Origin: Prevotella sp. P2-180
GTDB lineage: Bacteria; Bacteroidota; Bacteroidia; Bacteroidales; Bacteroidaceae
Assembly: GCF_002251435.1 (NCBI RefSeq)
Contig: NZ_NPJI01000026.1
Span: 1 to 64,000, forward strand
DNA: 64,000 nt
Reading direction: 5' to 3'
A program made the position numbers and the translations under genes. Below the pieces are notes generated by a model that was given only the letters and a program-made list of their open reading frames with translations, had not been told where the DNA came from and did not search any database. Of this stretch, positions 7,746-17,700 are shown piece after piece (positions within the stretch are counted from its first letter, which is position 1; the number at the start of each line of letters is the position of its first letter).

Positions 7746-10343
7746 ATGAGAAAGTTCATTATAATTATTATGGCGTTGGTGGCGATGAATCTCACTGACG
7801 TCGAAGCTAAGAAGTTCTACCACTATGGTAATACACTTACATTCCTCTGCGACGACGAGACGATGACGGCAGAGGTAGCGGGAACATACCACGTGGAGAC
7901 AAGCGGCACGATAACCGTGCCGGAGACATTTGTGGCAAAGGACGGCAATACTTATACCGTGACAGCCATCGGCGACAACTTCCTGTATTTCGATGGATTT
8001 GTTTATTCACAGGGCTGCAGTGAGGTGGTTCTGCCCAAAACCATAAAGAGAATTGGCAACAGTGCTTTCTGCAAAACAAAAATCAAAAGCATCAACCTGC
8101 CCGAGGGACTGGAGTCGATAGGCGAGGCGGCATTCATGAATTGCTTCAACCTTGAGTTGGCGGAGCTGCCATCCACGCTGCAGCATCTTGGCGATCGGGC
8201 TTTTTGCGGATGTGCCAATATAACAATATCCACATTGCCAGAGTCGATAGAGACGTTGGGAAAATATGTGTTTGGAAATGTACTACCGGGTGGCAAGATT
8301 ACATCGTTCACCTTACCCGATCATATCACCGAGCTGCCTGATAGCTTTTTCTACATGAGAAGGGGGCTGAAGGAAATTCACTTTCCTGCAAATCTGACAA
8401 GGATAGGAGACTATGCAATCGGCTATACAAACATAGAAGAGTTGGTCATCCCGGATAAGGTGACGGAAATAGGGAAATATGCCTTCTATAAAACCGTAAG
8501 ACTGAAGAAAGTGGTGCTGCCTTCATCTTTGACATCCATACCCAATAGCGCTTTTGCCTATTCAGGACTCACCAATTTAGATTTCCTCAGTGGTAGTAAC
8601 GTCAAGGAAATAGGCGATGAGGCTTTCTATTACTCCCAACTGGAGGAGGCTGTTATCCCGGAGGGTGTGACAAAGATTGGTTCAGGCATCTTTAGTAGAT
8701 GCGAGAAGTTAGAAAAAATCAGCTTTCCCTCAACGGCTACTGACTTTACAGGAAATCCTATCTACTTGGCAGACAATGTGAAGGAAATCGTCATTGCCGA
8801 GGGCAACCCGTCGTTGGAAATGACTGCCGACACCGTGTTATACTGCAAAAACCGTGACGGCAGGACATTGCTCAATGTATCTAAGTCGGCCTTTGTCGAT
8901 AGCACCTTTGTGCTGCCTTCCGACGTTACCGAGATAGGTGACTATGCCTTTGGATTCTACCGAAGAGTGAACCGTATGGACTTCCCGGAAGGGCTGAGGC
9001 GCATCGGCAATGAGAACTTCCAGCTTTCTACCTTGAAAAAGGCCATCCTGCCTTCCACTTTAGAGGAGTTAGGCGATAGAGTATTCATCCAATCGGAATT
9101 AGAGGAGGTTTCGTTGCCGGATGGACTGAAAGTGATTCCTGATGAAGCTTTTTATCGATGCGAAAAATTGGGAAAGGTGTATTTCCCGGATGGGCTTGAG
9201 TCGATAGGTAAATTCGCATTCAGTGGGACGCATCTTCCCGCAGAGGTGGTGCTGCCACAAAGTGTAAAGCACATCGGAAAGGGCGCTTTCCGAAAAAATG
9301 CGGTGCCATATGAGAGGTTTGTCTTGCCCGAAGGATTGGAAACTATTGAAACGCAGGCGTTTGAGGCCAGTGTATTGCCAAACGGTATCGTCATTCCGGG
9401 CAGTGTGAGAAGGATTAAGAATGTTGCCTTCAGTGGGTGTGAATGGAAGAATATCGTCATACCCGAAGGTGTGGAATACATAGGTCCGGGCAGTTTCCAG
9501 ATGAATTATGCCACAGAGGTATCGCTACCGTCAACACTGAAATACATAGACGAAAAGGCTTTTTTAGATAACGACTTTGAGAAGATTGCCCTCCCCGAAG
9601 GCTTGCGGAGTTTGGGTATTCAGGCATTCATAGGATGTATCTACCTTAAGGAAATCGTTATTCCAGACAGCGTAGAAGTCCATCCGTATGCTTTCGATGA
9701 ATGTACAGGATTGGAGAAGGTGACCTTCCCCGAGGACTTGCAGATAATCCATCCGGGACTGTTCACTGGTTGTACAAGTCTCAAGAGCGTCGAGCTCCCC
9801 AAGAACCTAATTGCCTTAGAAAACGAAATCTTCAACGGCTGCTCTGCCTTGGAGGAGATTGATTTCCCCGAGACTTTGGAGTGCATTGGCAACTGGGTGT
9901 TCAGCGGCACAAGCCTGAAGAAAGCCGACCTCTCGCACACATCGCTGCGAAACATCATTTGGGAGGCATTTGCCGACAACGCGAGCCTCACCGAGGTGCG
10001 TCTGCCCGCCACATGCAACTTCGTAGGAGCCAAGGCGTTCGCCGGTTGTGACAACATCTGCGTGGTGGAAGTGCTCGCCACTGAGCCGCCGACGGCAGAG
10101 GCGGAGGCATTCCAGTCGCCTGTCACAGAGCAGGCAACGCTCATCGTGCCCGAAGGCTCGGAGCAGGCCTACCGCAATGCCGAGGTGTGGAAGGAATTCA
10201 AGAACATCGCCACTCCGACATCTCTGAAATCTGTTATAGTAGATACAAAAGACAGTGAGCGCATCTATGACCTTAGAGGTGTAGAGCAGAATAGAGAGAA
10301 AGGGCTTGTCATTAAGAATGGAATTAAAATAATTAATAATTAA
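7746..10343 (+). CDS. BspA-like leucine-rich repeat surface protein 2
   Basis: An 865-residue paralogue of the preceding protein. It has a short signal peptide (MRKFIIIIMALVAMNLTDVEA), then repeated LPxxLxxIGxxAF LRR_5 units, then a closing segment with LIVPEGSEQAYRNAEVWKEF. The tail is ERIYDLRG ... IKNGIKII. The repeats diverge clearly from those of the first copy, so the duplication is not recent. No lipobox is seen, and surface attachment is probably by a C-terminal route or a loose association. Two strong hairpins follow the gene. Confidence 0.9.
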   Translation: MRKFIIIIMALVAMNLTDVEAKKFYHYGNTLTFLCDDETMTAEVAGTYHVETSGTITVPETFVAKDGNTYTVTAIGDNFLYFDGFVYSQGCSEVVLPKTIKRIGNSAFCKTKIKSINLPEGLESIGEAAFMNCFNLELAELPSTLQHLGDRAFCGCANITISTLPESIETLGKYVFGNVLPGGKITSFTLPDHITELPDSFFYMRRGLKEIHFPANLTRIGDYAIGYTNIEELVIPDKVTEIGKYAFYKTVRLKKVVLPSSLTSIPNSAFAYSGLTNLDFLSGSNVKEIGDEAFYYSQLEEAVIPEGVTKIGSGIFSRCEKLEKISFPSTATDFTGNPIYLADNVKEIVIAEGNPSLEMTADTVLYCKNRDGRTLLNVSKSAFVDSTFVLPSDVTEIGDYAFGFYRRVNRMDFPEGLRRIGNENFQLSTLKKAILPSTLEELGDRVFIQSELEEVSLPDGLKVIPDEAFYRCEKLGKVYFPDGLESIGKFAFSGTHLPAEVVLPQSVKHIGKGAFRKNAVPYERFVLPEGLETIETQAFEASVLPNGIVIPGSVRRIKNVAFSGCEWKNIVIPEGVEYIGPGSFQMNYATEVSLPSTLKYIDEKAFLDNDFEKIALPEGLRSLGIQAFIGCIYLKEIVIPDSVEVHPYAFDECTGLEKVTFPEDLQIIHPGLFTGCTSLKSVELPKNLIALENEIFNGCSALEEIDFPETLECIGNWVFSGTSLKKADLSHTSLRNIIWEAFADNASLTEVRLPATCNFVGAKAFAGCDNICVVEVLATEPPTAEAEAFQSPVTEQATLIVPEGSEQAYRNAEVWKEFKNIATPTSLKSVIVDTKDSERIYDLRGVEQNREKGLVIKNGIKIINN

Positions 10344-10348
10344 TTAAA

Positions 10349-10391
10349 GTTTCCCACACCCACTACAGCTGCTTCTGTGGGTGTGGGAAAC
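10349..10391. terminator. strong intrinsic hairpin (first of two)
   Basis: A perfect 15-bp stem GTTTCCCACACCCAC / GTGGGTGTGGGAAAC (10349-10363 and 10377-10391) with a 13-base loop, followed by T-rich DNA. It sits between convergent genes and ends the LRR transcript. Confidence 0.8.
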
Positions 10392-10410
10392 TCTTATTAT
10401 TAAAACTTAC

Positions 10411-10455
10411 CTTCTCCGAAGCAAAGGTCTCAAAAGAGGCTTCGGAGAAGTTTTT
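10411..10455. terminator. intrinsic terminator (second of two)
   Basis: A perfect 12-bp stem CTTCTCCGAAGC / GCTTCGGAGAAG (10411-10422 and 10439-10450) with TTTTT after it on the + strand and AAAAC before it. It probably works in both directions for the convergent LRR and lipoprotein genes. Confidence 0.8.
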
Positions 10456-10464
10456 AGGGTAGGG

Positions 10465-11886
10465 TTATTTCTTTGTCAGCACGCTTGTAGCGCCAGTGTA
10501 AACGTAGGTGTATCCATATAGCGCATAATATATTGTCCAGTTGGAGATGGTGATGCTGCCATCGTTCTCTATCGTTCCGACAACGGGAGTGTCGGGAGCA
10601 CCGTATTGACAGAAGGTGTAGTAGCCTAACCAGTTGTCCTTCACGTCGATGGTGATCTTGCGCAGGTCGAAGTCAACCCTTGCCGTGAAGGTGTCCTCCA
10701 TTCCGTAGAAGTTGTAGATGGAAATGGTGCTGTCGTCCACTTTCTCTATCTTCACGTCGCTCTCCTTGTCGATCACCTTGGTCCATGTTGCCCAGTCGTA
10801 GGTCATGTCTAAGCAGTTTGTCACCTCGGTGTAGTCGCCCACGATGTCGTCAACGGTAAGTCCTGCAGCACCGGTGTCCCACGTCACGTCGTCGTATCCG
10901 CCTCCGAGGTAGTTGTTGTCCTTGTCGTAGAGATAAATGTAGAACCAGAGCTCGCCCTTGTTGCTGTTGCCGTTTTCCCATCCGGTGTAGCCAGTACCGC
11001 GCTGGTAATAGAGGCGGATGTTGTAGTCGCCGGCGTGGAAGTTGTAGTATGGAGCCTGTGCGGAGTAGGCGTTGGTGAACACTACCTCAGGAACGCCTTC
11101 AATCACGCTTTCCGTATCGACGTAGAAGTCGAGGACATCGGTTGAGCCATAGATACCGTCGATGCGGAACGAACCGTCGTCGTAGCCCACAATCTGGCAT
11201 TTGAATGTCTTGTCGAGAGCTTCGGAGTAGTAGTCGCCGTCGGTGCGCCAAACCTCAATCTTGCTTCGTGTCACGGTGAACTCGAAGGTGATGGAGTTGG
11301 AGTAGTTCTCGTCCTCCGTAATGGCTTGTATGATCACGCTATGGTCGCCAACAGAGAGTCCGGAGATGGTGATGCTGTTGGCGGTGGTGGTGAGTGTGGT
11401 TTGTCCCTCTCCTTCGCCGTAGGTTATCTCATAGTAGTCGGCATGCTCCACAGCAGGCCATGTCAGTACGATGCCTGCCGAGGTCTGCTCCCATGTAGCC
11501 TGAGGCTTGTCGAGTTGCACCACGTCGTTTGTCGTCGCCTGCAGTGTGGTAATGGGCGATGTTGTCTTGTCGCCTGTAACGGCTGCGTAGGACCACACGT
11601 TCAGTGTGTAGGTGGTGTTCACCTTCAGTCCGGTGGCAAGGATCGATGTGGTGCTGGTTGTTCCACCGAGAACCACTGTCCCGTTGGGGTCAGAGAGTTC
11701 GTAGGCATACTGTGTGGCTCCGTTGACAGGAGTCCAGTTGAACGACAGTGTGCTAACTGTCTTTGTACCTTCAGTTATTGATGTCGAGTCGAGTGGCGAC
11801 TTCACTATCTCGTCGTCGCTGCACGATGTGATGCCCATTGTCAAGGCAACTGCCATGAGCAATATTCCGTATAATCTTTTTTTCAT
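10465..11886 (-). CDS. SusD-associated lipoprotein with fibronectin type III domains
   Basis: A 473-residue lipoprotein. The signal peptide ends in a lipobox at GITSC (residues 18-22) followed by SDDE, an acidic pattern linked to surface export in Bacteroidetes. Two Fn3-like domains follow: residues about 30-120, with FNWTPVNGATQYAYEL, and 125-210, with LTWPAVEHADYYEITYG. The rest, from residue 215, is beta-rich and unknown. Last gene of the susC-susD unit, where surface lipoproteins normally bind the imported ligand. No catalytic motif is visible, so I infer a binding role. The 21-base gap to the upstream lipoprotein gene suggests co-transcription. Confidence 0.8.
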   Translation of the reverse strand: MKKRLYGILLMAVALTMGITSCSDDEIVKSPLDSTSITEGTKTVSTLSFNWTPVNGATQYAYELSDPNGTVVLGGTTSTTSILATGLKVNTTYTLNVWSYAAVTGDKTTSPITTLQATTNDVVQLDKPQATWEQTSAGIVLTWPAVEHADYYEITYGEGEGQTTLTTTANSITISGLSVGDHSVIIQAITEDENYSNSITFEFTVTRSKIEVWRTDGDYYSEALDKTFKCQIVGYDDGSFRIDGIYGSTDVLDFYVDTESVIEGVPEVVFTNAYSAQAPYYNFHAGDYNIRLYYQRGTGYTGWENGNSNKGELWFYIYLYDKDNNYLGGGYDDVTWDTGAAGLTVDDIVGDYTEVTNCLDMTYDWATWTKVIDKESDVKIEKVDDSTISIYNFYGMEDTFTARVDFDLRKITIDVKDNWLGYYTFCQYGAPDTPVVGTIENDGSITISNWTIYYALYGYTYVYTGATSVLTKK

Positions 11887-11907
11887 AGAGTCAAAGTTTT
11901 GAGTATG

Positions 11908-12816
11908 TTAGTCTTTCCACGAGAACGAAACGGCATTGTAGTCGTCGTACTGTCCGTCGGTGTAGTCGGTGAAATAGAGATAGACGTAGCCGCCCTTCTT
12001 GTCGAACGAGATGCAGGAGTAGCCCAGTGTAGTGCCGTAGTCTTCGAGTATGCAGATGTCGGCAACCTCAATGGTTCCGTCGGCAACCTGCCATACTGGA
12101 TAGCTCTGTGTGGCGTCGTCAAAGAGGTAGGCAGCCTTTGCCTCAGGGCCCTCGTAAGGCTCGTAGTTGGCGTAGGTCGTTATGCTGTTGTAGCCAACGT
12201 AGGCAGTGGATGCGCTTCCCACTACGAAGATGTAATCAACTCCGGAGTTGAGGAAATTGACGAAGCGGTAGCGGTTAGTCTCGCCGAGCTGTTCGAGAGT
12301 GCCTGTGAAGAAGTTCAGCATGCCGAGTGTCGTCCATTTCATCTTCACGTTGTTGCTGATGGTTTTCCATGCAGCCTCCATGATGTATCCCTTGAACGTT
12401 GTCGTTCCCTCCACCACGGTGTAGTGGTCGGCATATTCCTCGCCCACGCTGATGGAGTAGTTGTATTTCCTTGAAGGCTCAAGGTTGCTGAACGTTATTT
12501 TTATTGTAGTGGATGCCTGTCCGGCGGCAAAGGAAGCGGTTGATGCGACGTTGAGTCCCTCGTCGGCTTTGACTGTCAGTGGCACGTCGGCTGCGCTCTC
12601 AGCCTTCAGTCTCGACACTGTCAGGTCAATCTCTGTGGCTTCTCCTGGCTGGAAAATCCTCTCGCTGGCATTGCTGCTGTTGAAATATACGCCAAGGCAG
12701 CCTTCTGCCGTTGGTGTGCCTGGCTCGTAGTTGCTGTCGTTCTTGTCGTCGCATGACGCGGCAAGGGCAACCATCGCCATCATCATCAAGATGTTATATA
12801 ATGCTTTTATCTTCAT
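11908..12816 (-). CDS. SusE/F-position lipoprotein, function unknown
   Basis: A 302-residue protein with a lipoprotein signal (ALAASC, Cys at residue 22, then DDKND). Residues 45-145 look like a BACON/CalX-beta-type beta-sandwich (ATEIDLTVSRLKAES...SFAAGQASTTIKITFS). The C-terminal half is aromatic-rich and unassigned. It lies third in the putA-susC-susD unit, the usual position for accessory glycan- or peptide-binding lipoproteins. The domain call is from pattern only. Confidence 0.75.
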   Translation of the reverse strand: MKIKALYNILMMMAMVALAASCDDKNDSNYEPGTPTAEGCLGVYFNSSNASERIFQPGEATEIDLTVSRLKAESAADVPLTVKADEGLNVASTASFAAGQASTTIKITFSNLEPSRKYNYSISVGEEYADHYTVVEGTTTFKGYIMEAAWKTISNNVKMKWTTLGMLNFFTGTLEQLGETNRYRFVNFLNSGVDYIFVVGSASTAYVGYNSITTYANYEPYEGPEAKAAYLFDDATQSYPVWQVADGTIEVADICILEDYGTTLGYSCISFDKKGGYVYLYFTDYTDGQYDDYNAVSFSWKD

Positions 12817-12853
12817 AGAACATTTAATTCTTTAATATGTGAATCCGCAATGA

Positions 12854-12887
12854 ACTTTAATTCTTTAATTCTTTAATTCTTTAATTT
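12854..12887. repeat. 9-bp tandem A/T repeat in the susD 3' spacer
   Basis: Four tandem copies of a CTTTAATT-type unit (TTTAATTCT). Related TTTAATTCTTTAA runs occur at 14697-14752 and 23327-23425. Confidence 0.7.
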
Positions 12888-12914
12888 GCGAATGACGCAT
12901 CGCGTCATTCGCAA
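12886..12914 (-). promoter_or_regulatory. perfect hairpin across the susD stop codon
   Basis: A 13-bp perfect stem TTGCGAATGACGC / GCGTCATTCGCAA with a 3-base loop. On the coding strand it starts in the last codons of susD and includes its TGA. With no T-run directly after it, a role in mRNA 3'-end protection or graded expression inside the operon is more likely than termination. Confidence 0.65.
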
Positions 12915-14692
12915 TACGGTGTCGGGTCGGGGTTCATCTCGTTCTCCAATGCCGAGTTGAAGCTGCGCTCGGTCTCAGGTATGTAGAAGTTGAGCCATGG
13001 CGCGCAGTATCCGTCCTTGGAGTTGAGCAGATAGGTTTCGAGATAGTTAGAACCGACATAGTCGCGGATGACGGCGAGACGCAGACGCTTGAAGTCGTTG
13101 TAGAGAACGCCCTCTCCCCAGAACTCGATAAACTTCTGTGCTATCATCTCATACATGAAGTCGGCGTTGTACGTTGCGTCGCAGTGGTAGCCAGAGTTGG
13201 TGTAGCGGTAGGTGTTGAGGAAACTCTCCAGTGCCTGCTTTCCTGCCGCGAGGCCTTCGAGGTAGAACTTGCATTCTATTACGTTGAAGTACATCTCCTC
13301 CACACGCAGGAGAGGAACGTCGCAGAGCATACCGGCCTGTTCGTCGTCGATGCTGCCGCTTCCCGGACGGAACTTAAGGTTGGCGTATGCAGGCAGTCGG
13401 CTGAAGTTTGTCTTCTCCGACTTCGTAGCCGTTGTCTCCTCCTTCAGCAGAGTGTTGTATTTTTCGGGTGGTGTGGCTGCTCCTGCGTCCTCAAGGGCTA
13501 TCCACGACTCCTTGCGCCAGTCGCCATCCTTTATCCTGTTGTAGTATTTTGTGGCAATGCAGCGGTAGGCGCCACCGTAGGCAGCCATTCCCCATGTAGG
13601 CTCTGAGGCTGTGAGACCGATGTGTGAGCACCAGTAGTCGGTCACTTGTTCCTTCGATGTGTATCTCATGTCCCAGACCCATGCCTGGTTCTCGGTGTTG
13701 AATCCTGTCTTGGCGTCTTTCCACTGCGACTCTGTCACTGGAGTGTAGCCTGCGCCAATCACCTTGGTGGCATAGTCCTGAGCCTTGCGGTAGCAGTCCT
13801 CGGCAGTCTTTATGCCAAGGGCGGTGAAACCGTCGTTGTCGCCCTCGTGCTCAAGTTGTTTCGCGAGGTCGTCGGGATACTTGCGGAAACGTGTGGCGAG
13901 GTTGAGCCAGAAGCGTGAGAGCAAGCCGTTCACCACGTCGATGTTCGGTTCCGACTTCGAGCTGCGTGAGTAGTTCTTCAGGGCAGCCTCGGCAATGGTG
14001 AGGTCGTTGAGTATGTAGCGGTACATGGTGTAGAACGGTGCTCGTGGGTTGTTCTTTCCCGACTCGCGTGTTGTCTCTTCCGTCACAAGTGGCACCGTAA
14101 GGCCGAGGATTTTCTCTGCCTTGGCGTCGAGTTCGGCAATGCCTGTCTTGTAGAACTCAAACATCATGGCAAGGTCGCTGTAGGCGAGAGCCCTGTACAC
14201 ACGAGCCATGGCATAGTATTGCAGCATCTCGTCGCTGGCATCGTCCGACAGCGTGGCGAGAATGCGGTTGGCGTTGTTGATGAGTCCATAGTAGTAGTAG
14301 AAGGGGCATCCTGAGTAGCCTGTGAGGTTGCTTGCCTTCTCGTAGTATATCTGGTAGTTCCAGCTTGCGTCGGTAGTCGGGAATCCGTCGAGCATGGTTT
14401 CCTTCACATACATGTAGCAAGGGTAGCCCCAGTCCTGCGAGGCATACCATGTTCCGCGGTACGACTCGCCGTAGTAGTTCTGTTGTGAGATCATCTTCGA
14501 GCTGAGTCCGTTGATGAGCATCTTGAACGATGCGGTGGATCCTGCCACCTGCTCTGCCGAGGCCTCCTGGGTTGGTGTCTCCTCGTCGATGCAGCTTGTA
14601 GTGGCAGCAGGGAGAAGGAAGAAAAAGGTGGGCAGGAGGAAGAGTTTTGTGAAACCCTTTGTGCCTTTTATATATTTGTTCGTTATTTTCAT
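12905..14692 (-). CDS. SusD/RagB-family outer-membrane nutrient-binding lipoprotein
   Basis: A 595-residue lipoprotein with a lipobox at ATTSC (Cys near residue 34) after a long hydrophobic signal. SusD-type features include an N-terminal helical repeat region (YRALAYSDLAMMFEFY, around residue 170) and a C-terminal SusD/RagB segment (FIEFWGEGVLYNDFKRLR) that ends with the usual YIPETERSFN element. SusD proteins cap the SusC barrel and capture the substrate. It lies 61 bases downstream of susC. The ligand cannot be assigned; RagB-type members bind peptides rather than glycans. Confidence 0.92.
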   Translation of the reverse strand: MKITNKYIKGTKGFTKLFLLPTFFFLLPAATTSCIDEETPTQEASAEQVAGSTASFKMLINGLSSKMISQQNYYGESYRGTWYASQDWGYPCYMYVKETMLDGFPTTDASWNYQIYYEKASNLTGYSGCPFYYYYGLINNANRILATLSDDASDEMLQYYAMARVYRALAYSDLAMMFEFYKTGIAELDAKAEKILGLTVPLVTEETTRESGKNNPRAPFYTMYRYILNDLTIAEAALKNYSRSSKSEPNIDVVNGLLSRFWLNLATRFRKYPDDLAKQLEHEGDNDGFTALGIKTAEDCYRKAQDYATKVIGAGYTPVTESQWKDAKTGFNTENQAWVWDMRYTSKEQVTDYWCSHIGLTASEPTWGMAAYGGAYRCIATKYYNRIKDGDWRKESWIALEDAGAATPPEKYNTLLKEETTATKSEKTNFSRLPAYANLKFRPGSGSIDDEQAGMLCDVPLLRVEEMYFNVIECKFYLEGLAAGKQALESFLNTYRYTNSGYHCDATYNADFMYEMIAQKFIEFWGEGVLYNDFKRLRLAVIRDYVGSNYLETYLLNSKDGYCAPWLNFYIPETERSFNSALENEMNPDPTPYCE

Positions 14693-14753
14693 ATTCCGAA
14701 ATCTTTAATCCTTTAATTTTTTAATTTTTATTTCTCTAATTTCTAATTAAAGA

Positions 14754-17700
14754 TTAGAACTGCACGCTCAGTCCTCCCATTATGGTTCGTGCGGGAGCGT
14801 ACTTCGTGTTGCTTGCGCCTCCGTAGGAGTTGATGCGCGGGTCGAGGCCCTTGCGCTTGCTCCAGTAGGTGAGGTTCTCGCCCGACACCGAAAGGCGCAG
14901 CCCTGTGATGCCAAGTCCCTGCAGCCATTTCTTCGGGAAACTGTAGCCAAGCGAGATGTTCTGCAGGCTCAGCCAGCTGCCGTCGGTGAGGAAACGGTCG
15001 GAGGTGTAGGCGGAGTAGTTGTCGCCATACTGCAGACGAGGGATGTTGCTGTCCTTGTTTGTCTCCGACCATGCGTTGAGCAGGTCTTGGTGCAGTGCCA
15101 TGCCGGTGAGTCCTGCCGTAGGAACGGTCATGAGCTGCATGTAGCCATAGTCCATCACCTTGCCGCCGACGCTGTAGGCGAACGACACGCTGAGGTCGAA
15201 GCCGAATGCGCTCAGCGAGGTGTTGAAGCCGCCGTAGAAGTCGGGTAGGGCAGTGCCGCAGTCGTAGAAGTCGATGTCCTTGGTTATCTCCGTCGGGTTG
15301 TTGGTCGTGGTGAGGTTGCCGTTGTCGTCGTGGACATACCACAGCGACTGTCCGTCGTCACCCACTCCTGCATACTTACGTAGTCTCCATGTGTACATTG
15401 GCAGTCCTTCGCCGTAGAAGTAGCTGCCGCTGGTGTAGCCTGCGTGTCCGTCGAGCACGTTGTATTTGTTGTCGTCGTTGAGTTTCAGCACCTTGTTCTT
15501 GTATGCCGTGAGGTTTGCCCCGATGGTCCATCGGAAGTTCTTTGTAATAATGGGATCGCCGCTGAGTTCGATTTCCACGCCCTTGTTTGCCATGTCGCCC
15601 ACGTTAGACGAGTAGCCTGCATAGCCGAGCGACAGCGGCACCTTGACAGTACAGAGCATGTCGGTGGTCTTGCGGTAGAAATACTCAATGCTACCGCGCA
15701 GTCGGCTGTTGAACATCTGGAACTCGAAGCCTGCGTTGATGTTGGTCACAGTCTCCCAGGTGATGTTTTCGTTGCCCACCTGCTTCAGTGTGAGTCCGAT
15801 GTCGTTGCCCTCACCTTTATTAATATAATATGTGTCGGTGTAGAGGAAGTCGGCGATGTTGTCGTTTCCGTTCTGTCCGAACGATGCCTTCAGTTTCAGT
15901 TCGTTGAGCCACTTCACGTCCTGCATCCACTCCTCCTTGGTCATTATCCATGCGCCTCCGAAGGAGTAGAAGTTGCCCCAGCGGTGGTCGGGATGGAAGC
16001 GCGACGAGGCGTCGCGGCGGTAGGAGAGCTGTCCGAAATATTTCCCGTCGTAGTCGTAGAGTCCGCGGAAGAGCCATCCCTCGGTGTTGTAGCCGAGGCT
16101 GTAGGATCCGTTTTCAAGAATGGTTGTCGCTCCGTCGAGTTCTTGGTTTCCGAAATAGGAGTACATGTTCTTTCGGTCGCCGTAAACGTCGTTGACATTG
16201 TAGTCGTAACTCTCGTGTCCTGCGAGCAGCGAGATGTTGTGCTTTCCGAATTTCTTGTTGTATTTCAGCAGTTGCTGGAAGTTGAGTGTGTATTCATTGT
16301 ATGAGTCCTTGTAAACATATCCGTTAGGATAAGATGCGTGTCCGAAGCCGTAGAAAGGCTCGTAAGTGTAAGTCGTGTTGTAGTTGCTTGAATAGACGCT
16401 TCCGTTCACGGTTGCCTTGAGTCCGTCCCAGATGTCGATGTCGGCAAAACCGTTGAGTGAGAATGTTGTTGTGATTTTCTTGTTGGTGTTAAGTGTTGCG
16501 TCAACTATTCCGTTTACTTGTGTCAGATAGGGGCGCACGTAGTCAGAACCGAGCAGCTGGCCGTCGCCGAAGTCACCCACCACACCGTTTTCGTTGCGGA
16601 GGATGTTGCCTTCACCGTCGCGCAGATAGACAGGATAGATGGGACCTATCTGTGAGATCTGCGTGTAGAGGTTGTTGCCTGCGTCGTCCTCGGTGTCGCT
16701 TACGTCGGCACCGTTGTTGGTTGTTGACCGTGCGAAGTTTATGTTGCCTCCAACGTTGAGCCACTTGCGTGCCTGGTAGTTGGCCTTCAAGCGTGCGGTG
16801 TATCGCTCATAGTCGCTTGCCACGGCAATACCCTCGGCGTTGAGATAGCCTACGGAGGCGAAGAACTGTCCCTGTTGTCCGCCGCCGTTGATGCTCAGGT
16901 TGTATTCCTGGCGCAGTGCGTTGCGGTAGGTCTCGTCAATCCAGTCGTCGGGCATGATGGTATAAACCTGTCCGCCGTTATACACGCGGTTGCCGAGCGT
17001 TGCGTTGGGGTTCAGCTTGCCGTTGTCGCCAATGAGGTATTGTCCTGCAGGCACCGCGTAAGGGAGATAGCCTAAGCCTCCCTCGCCCGATGGCTTCCAA
17101 AGTGTGTTGTTGGCGTTCTGGTGGGCTGTGTAGTTGGATTGTCCTTTGGCTGTGTAGTAGTTGTAGAGTGCCGTGTAGTTCGCCTCCACATATTGTGCTG
17201 GGTCGTCGATGGTCTCATAGCGTTTTGAGGCGCGGCTGCTTGTGCCGAGCTTCACGTCAAGAGATATAGAAGTGCGGCTTTTGTCGCCTTTTTTCGTAGT
17301 TACTATGATGACGCCGTTGGCACCTCTCGCACCGTAGAGCGCGTTGGAGGCAGCATCCTTGAGCACTGTCACCGACGCCACGTCGGAAGGGTTGATGCTG
17401 TTCCACTCGCCATCGTAGGGCGCACCGTCGAGCACGATGAGAGGTGCGTTGCCTGCATTGATGGAGCTGATACCACGGATGCGGAACTCCGGTGTAGCAT
17501 CCGGTGCTCCTGAATGAGAATACGCTTGTAGTCCTGCTACGTTACCCTGTAGTGCTTCCATCACGTTGGTCACTTGTCGTTGTTCGAGTTTCTTGCTGTC
17601 GACCACTCCGGCAGATCCAGTGAACGAAGATTTTTTCTGTTCACCGAAGGCGACCACCATTACTTCGTCAAGCACTTGATCGTCATTTTCCAGTATAATG

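Noticed and set aside
11326..17075. Many open frames on the + strand opposite the sus genes
   Set aside because: They are GC-codon shadows of the SusC/SusD and lipoprotein genes; their translations are low-complexity Val/Gly/Arg-rich with no family match.
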